DNA from: Halalkalibacter alkalisediminis
GTDB lineage: Bacteria; Bacillota; Bacilli; Bacillales; Bacillaceae_D
DNA: 46,911 nt
Direction: 5' to 3'
Assembly (NCBI RefSeq): GCF_028610705.1
Contig: NZ_JAQQWT010000024.1
Location: 1-46,911, forward strand
Shown here piece by piece: positions 42,317 to 46,911 of this stretch. The notes below the pieces were generated by a model. It had not been told where the DNA came from. It saw nothing but the letters and a program-made list of their open reading frames with translations, and did no database searches. Each line of letters begins with the position of its first letter. Within the stretch, counting starts at the first letter, position 1. Both the position numbers and the translations under genes were made by a program.

Positions 42317-43470
42317 CCTCGCTCACCTTCTTTTTGCAAAGTTTCTTGTAAAACGTCGCGAAATAACTCCTCGGCATCCGCCTGTATTTCTTCGTTTTTG
42401 ACTTCTTTGTAAAAAGCTCTAAATAAAGAGAGTTCATCCATTTTAGAACGGGAAACTAAAGGGAGGGTTTCTTCACTTTGAGTAACCGCTTTTATGGTTC
42501 TTTCAACATGCATTGCATTCGGATAAACCGTTCGAACACGCTCCATTGGGTAAATGACCGGGTTATCATCTAGCAATTTGATAAACACATAATCATCATT
42601 ACGTTCATGTTTTTCAATCTCATCTATTTTGCCTTTTACCGTACGAATATGGCGTCTTGGTTCAAGTAGTTTCTTTTCAACCGTTGCTTGTCCGTTTTGA
42701 TCTAATTCAACAACATAATATCCCTTTTTATGGTGCTCTTCCGAAATCGAGTATTTTAAAGGTGAACCCGCATAGCGAACATTTTCAATGCCGACGTGAT
42801 GCGCTTGATGTAGGTGTCCAAGAGCCGTATAGTGAAACGGCTCAAAATGGCTTGCATTCACATGCTCAGCACCTCCAATCGCTAAAGGACGCTCCGAATC
42901 ACTCGTGTTCTCTTTTGTTTCACCACCTGGTGTGACAAATGCATGCCCCACAAACACATGACGAACACCTGAGTCCATCGACTTTGACACTTCTTCAACG
43001 ATCACACGCATCGCTTCGTCATGCGTACGAATTGCATCATTTTCTAGCTCATAACGAACTTTACTTGGTTCTGCATATGGTATGAGGTGGAAATGAACGT
43101 CTCCATGTTCATCTTGTAAAATAACTGGTTCATGTAGCTTCGTGAACGAGCCTTTAATATGAAAGCCCGTTGATTTCATCATTTTACTCCCAAAGTCTAA
43201 TCGCTCAGGTCCATCATGATTTCCACCTACGGCTAGCACAGGTGTCTTCAACTTCACAACAATCGTCTCTAAAATTTCATCAAGTAAGTCGACTGCATCT
43301 GTTGGTGGAATGGACCGGTCATAAAGGTCTCCCGCAATAATGACAGCATCAGGCTTTTCTTCTTCGATCGCTTGTACAAACTGTTGTAAAACATGCTTTT
43401 GATCTTCTGTCATATAAACACCTTGAACAAGCTTTCCAAGATGCCAATCAGCTGTGTGAAAAAATTTCAA
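42313..43470 (-). CDS. sbcD: Nuclease SbcCD exonuclease subunit SbcD
   Basis: 385 residues from a TTG at 43470 (LKFFHTADWHLGK), ten bases after AAAGGAC. A GTG nine bases earlier is too close to that site, and the SbcD family normally starts just before HTADWHLG. The Mre11-type metallophosphatase motifs are HTADWHLGK, AGDLYDRSIPP, VGGNHDGPERL and YTALGHLHQAHHV, all with their metal ligands. It forms the nuclease with SbcC, encoded next in the same operon. A 22-bp inverted repeat lies 81 bp upstream. Confidence 0.95.
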   Translation of the reverse strand: MKFFHTADWHLGKLVQGVYMTEDQKHVLQQFVQAIEEEKPDAVIIAGDLYDRSIPPTDAVDLLDEILETIVVKLKTPVLAVGGNHDGPERLDFGSKMMKSTGFHIKGSFTKLHEPVILQDEHGDVHFHLIPYAEPSKVRYELENDAIRTHDEAMRVIVEEVSKSMDSGVRHVFVGHAFVTPGGETKENTSDSERPLAIGGAEHVNASHFEPFHYTALGHLHQAHHVGIENVRYAGSPLKYSISEEHHKKGYYVVELDQNGQATVEKKLLEPRRHIRTVKGKIDEIEKHERNDDYVFIKLLDDNPVIYPMERVRTVYPNAMHVERTIKAVTQSEETLPLVSRSKMDELSLFRAFYKEVKNEEIQADAEELFRDVLQETLQKEGERG

Positions 43471-43550
43471 ATCGAACACCGTCCTTTTTCCATTTCATGG
43501 TATATTTATCATAATACCTTGCTAATCATCTATGATCAGTATGTTAGAAA

Positions 43551-43572
43551 GGTATACCAAAAACAGTATACC
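43551..43572. promoter_or_regulatory. Inverted repeat between sbcD and the DUF1287 gene
   Basis: GGTATAC (43551-43557) and GTATACC (43566-43572) are perfect inverted 7-mers with eight bases between. It sits in the divergent promoter region and looks like an operator, but does not match a LexA box. Confidence 0.4.
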
Positions 43573-43669
43573 CTTTGACTGTTACTTCTCTATGATCCTA
43601 CTTTTTATAATAAAGAAAAACGAAAGATTTCTCTATGGGAAAGTCTCCTAAACAAATGAGGTGTAAAGA

Positions 43670-44365
43670 ATGAAACGCACATTCGCAAGACGATTACTAT
43701 TTGTCCTTATTTTAACCCTCCTATTATTTACCCTGTTCTTTAGAGATGGAATTATTCTTGACTCACTTGGGGTTCATATGAAACGTCCGTTTGGAAAAGT
43801 CATCAATATGCCTGAAGAATATTCAAATGTGGATAAAAATAACAACGGCATTCCTGATCCTATTGACATCGTTCAAGCCGCCAGAAAAGAAGTCGAACAA
43901 CGAACAACTTATAAAAGCACTTATTATGCTGGTGGATATCCTCCTAACGATGAGGGGGTATGTACTGATGTTATTTGGCGCGGGTTGCTCGGGGCAGGTG
44001 TGGTTTTGAAAGATTTGATTGACCAGGATATTAGTGAAAACACAGCTTTATATCCACGCGTTGCTGGTACTCCTGACGCTAATATTGATTTTCGTCGTGT
44101 CCCAAATCAATTTGTTTACTTCGACCGTTTTACGGAGTCTTTGACTACTGACCTAATACCGAAAGACATAAACAATCTGAAGGAATGGCAACCAGGAGAT
44201 ATAGTTGTTTTTATAGATGGATTTCACCATGTTGGTATCGTTTCAGATAAGAGAGACAAAGACGGTGTCCCGTATTTAATCCACAACAACCGTCCATTTG
44301 CCGCTGAGGTGAAACTGAGCTCGTTTACAACACCGATCGCTGGGCATTATCGTTGGAACTATTAA
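43670..44365 (+). CDS. DUF1287 family protein, membrane-anchored
   Basis: 231 residues. One N-terminal helix (LLFVLILTLLLFTLFF) after a basic start would anchor the rest outside the cell. The DUF1287 domain is seen in DPIDIVQAARKEVEQRTTY, GVCTDVIWRGLLGAGV, ANIDFRRVPNQFVYF, WQPGDIVVFIDGFHHVGIVS and LIHNN. The arrangement of Cys (GVCTD), His (FHHVGI) and Asn (HNN) is that of NlpC/P60-like cysteine hydrolases, so a cell-wall peptidase or amidase is likely though unproven. AATGAGGTGTAAAG precedes the start. It is divergent from sbcD. Confidence 0.82.
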   Translation: MKRTFARRLLFVLILTLLLFTLFFRDGIILDSLGVHMKRPFGKVINMPEEYSNVDKNNNGIPDPIDIVQAARKEVEQRTTYKSTYYAGGYPPNDEGVCTDVIWRGLLGAGVVLKDLIDQDISENTALYPRVAGTPDANIDFRRVPNQFVYFDRFTESLTTDLIPKDINNLKEWQPGDIVVFIDGFHHVGIVSDKRDKDGVPYLIHNNRPFAAEVKLSSFTTPIAGHYRWNY

Positions 44366-44420
44366 CACTTTTACAGCTGACAAGCCTTAAAGTCTAAAAA
44401 ATTCGATTGAAAATATGAGC

Positions 44421-44446
44421 ACTCTCCACCTTATTTACATAGGTTA
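44421..44446 (+). promoter_or_regulatory. Possible sigma-K promoter of the coat-like gene
   Basis: CATAGGTTA (44438-44446) fits CATAnnnTA, and AC (44421-44422) lies 15 bp upstream (16 is usual), 41 bp before the start codon. Confidence 0.35.
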
Positions 44447-44487
44447 TTAGGAAATCATAATCCCAGCCTTAAAAGGAGAGTTGTCAA

Positions 44488-44856
44488 ATGAACCCCTATC
44501 ACTATCACGGGTATACACCTCAACAGTTCCATTCGTACGTACCAAATTCTCATAACGCTTTTTATTCGCAGACAGAACCACAAGGGTTCACACGCCAGCA
44601 GCCTCAAAGAGAAACGATCGAAAACAGAGTCAATGAACTTGAAAGACAAAATCAACAGCAGGTTACTGAACTAACCAGAATCAATCAAGAAATCATTCGG
44701 ATAAACGGGGAGTTAAATCGCATTAATGGAGAAATCAGTCGTCTAAATCAAAACGACGAACTTCATACAGGAAGGCTTAATCGGTTAAATCAAAGACTTC
44801 GGACTGTTGAAAGGAATTTAAACCTTCCTTATACAGCAGGGGAAGATGGATTTTAA
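44488..44856 (+). CDS. Tyr/His-rich coiled-coil protein, possible spore coat protein
   Basis: 122 residues. The first 40 are rich in Tyr, His, Pro, Gln and Asn (MNPYHYHGYTPQQFHSYVP), like many Bacillus spore coat proteins. From about residue 42 to 112 a coiled coil carries near-repeats of RINGEI/RINGEL (INQEIIRINGELNRINGEIS). AAAAGGAGAG gives a strong ribosome binding site. There is no signal peptide. A CATAnnnTA sigma-K-like element lies upstream. The coat assignment is inference from composition and promoter. Confidence 0.65.
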   Translation: MNPYHYHGYTPQQFHSYVPNSHNAFYSQTEPQGFTRQQPQRETIENRVNELERQNQQQVTELTRINQEIIRINGELNRINGEISRLNQNDELHTGRLNRLNQRLRTVERNLNLPYTAGEDGF

Positions 44857-45499
44857 TTTAACTATAACGCTAGCAGGCTTGGCTCCAAAAGAATAAACCA
44901 TTATCGTCACTTTTCATATGATCAAGTTAGGATCAGTTCTTGCGAGTACAAATAGGACTTAAGGAGAAAATCCTTAAGTCCTATGCATTGCTATATGCAC
45001 ACCAATTGGCTAATTTTTTCTCTCAATTTAATTTCTTCTTCTTTTAATTGATCCTCTTTATTTTCATTAATCCCATCATAATCAAACCTATGAAAATAGC
45101 ATTAAAAGATAGATTCATCCATATTACAAACCTTATTCAGATAGGCCGATAAAATGGCTCCGAGTATCATTACAAACAGAATTCGTACGGACTTCTATCT
45201 TTTCGTAAGCAATGTACTAGACTTCCTTCTAATATGATTACAATTATTTTTCAACGTTTATCACCACCTGTTTTCTGTTAGGCGCTTTCTAATGAATCTT
45301 TTACGCTAGTATAAAAGACTTTCCCCCTACGAATCTGAATTTTCAGCTGAACGATCACCCTAGAATATATTTTGGATAGTACTAATTTTCTTAACAACTT
45401 CTATATTATAAATTAATTGAGCCCAACTATTTTCCAATTTTTCAAACATCATGCTAAACTATTTATATCTACATAATCTTTTGCGAAGGAGTTTTCATC
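44857..45499. other. Intergenic region with hairpin and gene relic
   Basis: 643 bp. A perfect 14-bp hairpin ATAGGACTTAAGGA (44952-44965) with its complement (44971-44984) lacks a T run on the plus strand, so it is a weak terminator candidate. A small membrane-protein relic (listed separately) lies at 44991-45200. The rest up to the reductase gene shows nothing recognisable. Confidence 0.5.
44991..45200 (-). pseudogene. Relic of a small two-helix membrane protein
   Basis: The minus strand reads ILFVMILGAILSAYLNKVC, then in another frame NLSFNAIFIGLIMMGL, then in a third NENKEDQLKEEEIKLREKI to a stop at 44991. Together they look like one small protein with two membrane helices and a charged tail, broken by two frame shifts. 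The family is not known. Confidence 0.4.
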
Positions 45500-46492
45500 A
45501 TGAAATATAAAACACTTGGAAGAAGTGGTTTAGCCGTTTCAGAGTTATGTCTAGGAACGATGACTTTTGGCAACACCACTTCAGAGGAAGATTCCACCAC
45601 AATGATTCATCGTTTTCTTGACGCTGGTGGGAATTTCATTGATACTGCTGACGTTTATGTCAGTGGCGTGTCAGAAGAAATTGTTGGAAAAACCATTAAG
45701 GATTTCCGTCAAGATGTCATTCTTGCTACGAAAGTAAGGATGAGAGTAGGAGACAAGCCTAATGATGTAGGCTATTCAAGAAAAAGAGTGATCGACGGTA
45801 TAGAAGCGAGTTTAAAAAGACTTCAGACCGACTATATAGACCTTTACCAGCTTCATGTTTGGGATCATTTAACCCCCATTGAAGAAACATTACGTACACT
45901 AGATGACCTGATTACTTCTGGAAAAGTTCGTTACATTGGATGCTCCAATTTCTTAGCGTGGCAATTAATGAAATCATTATCTCAGAGTGAACTAAAGGGC
46001 TATGCAAAATTCATCTCGATTCAACCGCAATACAGCTTAGTGAACCGTGAAATGGACCGAGAAGTCATGTCCTTATGTATAGAAGAAGGAATTGGTGTAC
46101 TTCCTTGGGGTCCTTTAGGTAGCGGTTTTTTAACGGGTAAGTATGAAAGCCTGGAAAAGCCTTCATTTGGTCGCCTCGCTACGGCAGTAAGTGGTGAATC
46201 TAGTTGGGAAAACAAAGGAACTGAACGTAATTTTAAAATAGTGAACACCGTAAAAGAGATAGCTGCACAAATTGATAAAACACCAGCCCAAGTAGCACTA
46301 AACTGGTTATTAATGAAAGAAGGCGTTACGTCCCCTATTTTTGGCGCTCGAACACTTGAGCAATTTGACGAAAATATCGGAGCGGTAGACTGGAGATTAA
46401 CAGAAGATCAATTCAACGAATTGGATCAAGTAAGTAGCCTCCCTTCTGAATACCCGACTCGTTTCTTAGAAAAGTTCCGCCGGGAGATTTAA
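45500..46492 (+). CDS. Aldo/keto reductase
   Basis: 330 residues of the AKR superfamily TIM barrel, of the YajO/IolS-like type. The catalytic tetrad is D48, Y53, K78 and H119 (FIDTADVY, ATKVR, LHVWD). The NADPH-binding C-terminal part has SPIFGARTLEQFDENIGA. The start LGRSGLAVSELCLGTMTFG is typical. It reduces aldehydes or ketones with NADPH; substrates are not predictable. AAGGAG precedes the ATG. It is a single gene with a terminator downstream. Confidence 0.93.
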   Translation: MKYKTLGRSGLAVSELCLGTMTFGNTTSEEDSTTMIHRFLDAGGNFIDTADVYVSGVSEEIVGKTIKDFRQDVILATKVRMRVGDKPNDVGYSRKRVIDGIEASLKRLQTDYIDLYQLHVWDHLTPIEETLRTLDDLITSGKVRYIGCSNFLAWQLMKSLSQSELKGYAKFISIQPQYSLVNREMDREVMSLCIEEGIGVLPWGPLGSGFLTGKYESLEKPSFGRLATAVSGESSWENKGTERNFKIVNTVKEIAAQIDKTPAQVALNWLLMKEGVTSPIFGARTLEQFDENIGAVDWRLTEDQFNELDQVSSLPSEYPTRFLEKFRREI

Positions 46493-46535
46493 ATAGACTT
46501 CTCTCCGTCAACAAGGTAGATGCAATGATTAGTAA

Positions 46536-46577
46536 AAGAGATTGTTCAAAGCCGGATTACACTTTGAACAATCTCTT
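46536..46577. terminator. Terminator between the aldo/keto reductase and EamA genes
   Basis: A perfect 16-bp stem AAGAGATTGTTCAAAG (46536-46551) with its complement (46562-46577). Convergent genes lie on both sides, so it may serve both; T runs are short. Confidence 0.7.
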
Positions 46578-46610
46578 AAGTTTGAAGAGGTTTTATTGAT
46601 GAAAATGATA

Positions 46611-46911
46611 TTAGTTACTACTATTCACGAATGCTTCTTTCGTTCGAATATTAACTACACTTACTGATTTCCCTCTCCAATTCACTAAGAAGATCCCAAT
46701 AAAAATTAACAGTCCTCCAAGCATTACATACCATTCGATGGCTTCACCTAACAACACCCACCCTGATAAAACACCAAAAAATGGGGCCAAAAATAAAAAT
46801 GCGCTTACCTTTCCAGGATCCCCTTTTTCTAATAGACGAATTGTAATATTAAGTGCGACACCTAAAAATAAACACAAAAAAGCCCATGATACTTCGTGTA
46901 AAATGAAGTTA
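46611..46911 (-). CDS. EamA-family transporter, C-terminal end (cut by window edge)
   Basis: The minus-strand frame is open to the right edge and gives 99 residues of the second EamA repeat: SWAFLCLFLGVALN, KVSAFLFLAPFFGVLSGWVLLGE (shown in part), WYVMLGGLLIFIGIFLVN and a polar tail to NSSN. The APFFGVLSGWVLLGE stretch is the helix-loop signature of this drug/metabolite exporter family. The N-terminal repeat lies outside the window. It is not a copy of the EamA protein at 19112-20011. Confidence 0.85.
   Translation of the reverse strand, partial: NFILHEVSWAFLCLFLGVALNITIRLLEKGDPGKVSAFLFLAPFFGVLSGWVLLGEAIEWYVMLGGLLIFIGIFLVNWRGKSVSVVNIRTKEAFVNSSN

Noticed and set aside
44952-44984. 14-bp hairpin treated as a possible terminator
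   Set aside because: There is no T run on the plus strand and only TTT on the minus strand, so it is mentioned in the spacer entry and not called as a terminator.
1-46911. CRISPR arrays, tRNA, rRNA, replication origin or prophage
   Set aside because: No regularly spaced repeats, cloverleaf sequences, conserved rRNA stretches, DnaA box clusters or phage structural genes were seen.

Overview
This window reads as a chromosomal segment of a low-GC, endospore-forming Bacillaceae, possibly an alkaliphilic or salt-tolerant Bacillus relative. The evidence is a three-gene GerA-type germinant receptor operon, a YjcZ sporulation peptide with a consensus sigma-K promoter, a YusW-like protein, AGGAGG-type ribosome binding sites, frequent GTG/TTG starts, and GlnK-GlnL and GudB proteins of the B. 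subtilis type. No phage, CRISPR array, rRNA or tRNA was seen. The only mobile-element trace is an IS256-family transposase relic.

Layout. (1) 1-7830 is an aromatic or organic acid catabolic island: an aldehyde dehydrogenase (cut by the left edge), alpha and beta subunits of a Rieske ring-hydroxylating dioxygenase, an IclR regulator, a DctPQM TRAP importer, and a divergent ketopantoate-reductase-like enzyme. A conserved 17-mer and cre-like sites precede the catabolic genes, which suggests induction through IclR and carbon catabolite repression. (2) 8098-11160 holds a HAD phosphatase and a compact operon of an ECF sigma factor, a 400-residue protein with four internal repeats, and a 45-residue basic peptide. 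(3) 11180-17462 holds an orphan SF2 helicase, a DUF2935 protein, a MATE exporter, a coiled-coil protein, an unexplained terminated minus-strand stretch with two tiny ORFs, and yjcZ. (4) 17543-21778 holds a MocR regulator divergent from an EamA transporter with four repeated operator-like motifs, an OFA-type MFS transporter, and a small zinc-ribbon protein.

(5) 21779-23006 is a graveyard containing a badly decayed biotin carboxylase gene. (6) 23007-27011 is the germinant receptor operon, led by a 41-residue single-helix membrane peptide. (7) 27578-34588 is a glutamine module: AlsT/GlnT uptake, GlsA glutaminase, GudB glutamate dehydrogenase, an odd lipoyl-fold mini-protein, and the GlnK-GlnL two-component system. 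A 48-bp element that is 40/48 identical precedes both alsT and glsA and contains matches to the known GlnL box. (8) 34589-46911 holds an IS256 relic, a Cof-type phosphatase, UspA, a histidine-less HPr-like protein, small membrane and lipoproteins, SbcCD, a DUF1287 protein, a likely coat-type coiled-coil protein, an aldo/keto reductase, and the end of another EamA transporter.

The best candidates for undescribed biology are the sigma factor/repeat protein/peptide operon, the unmodifiable lipoyl-domain protein beside glutamate dehydrogenase, the mini-membrane peptide coupled to the germinant receptor, and the minus-strand tiny-ORF transcript at 16811-17080.
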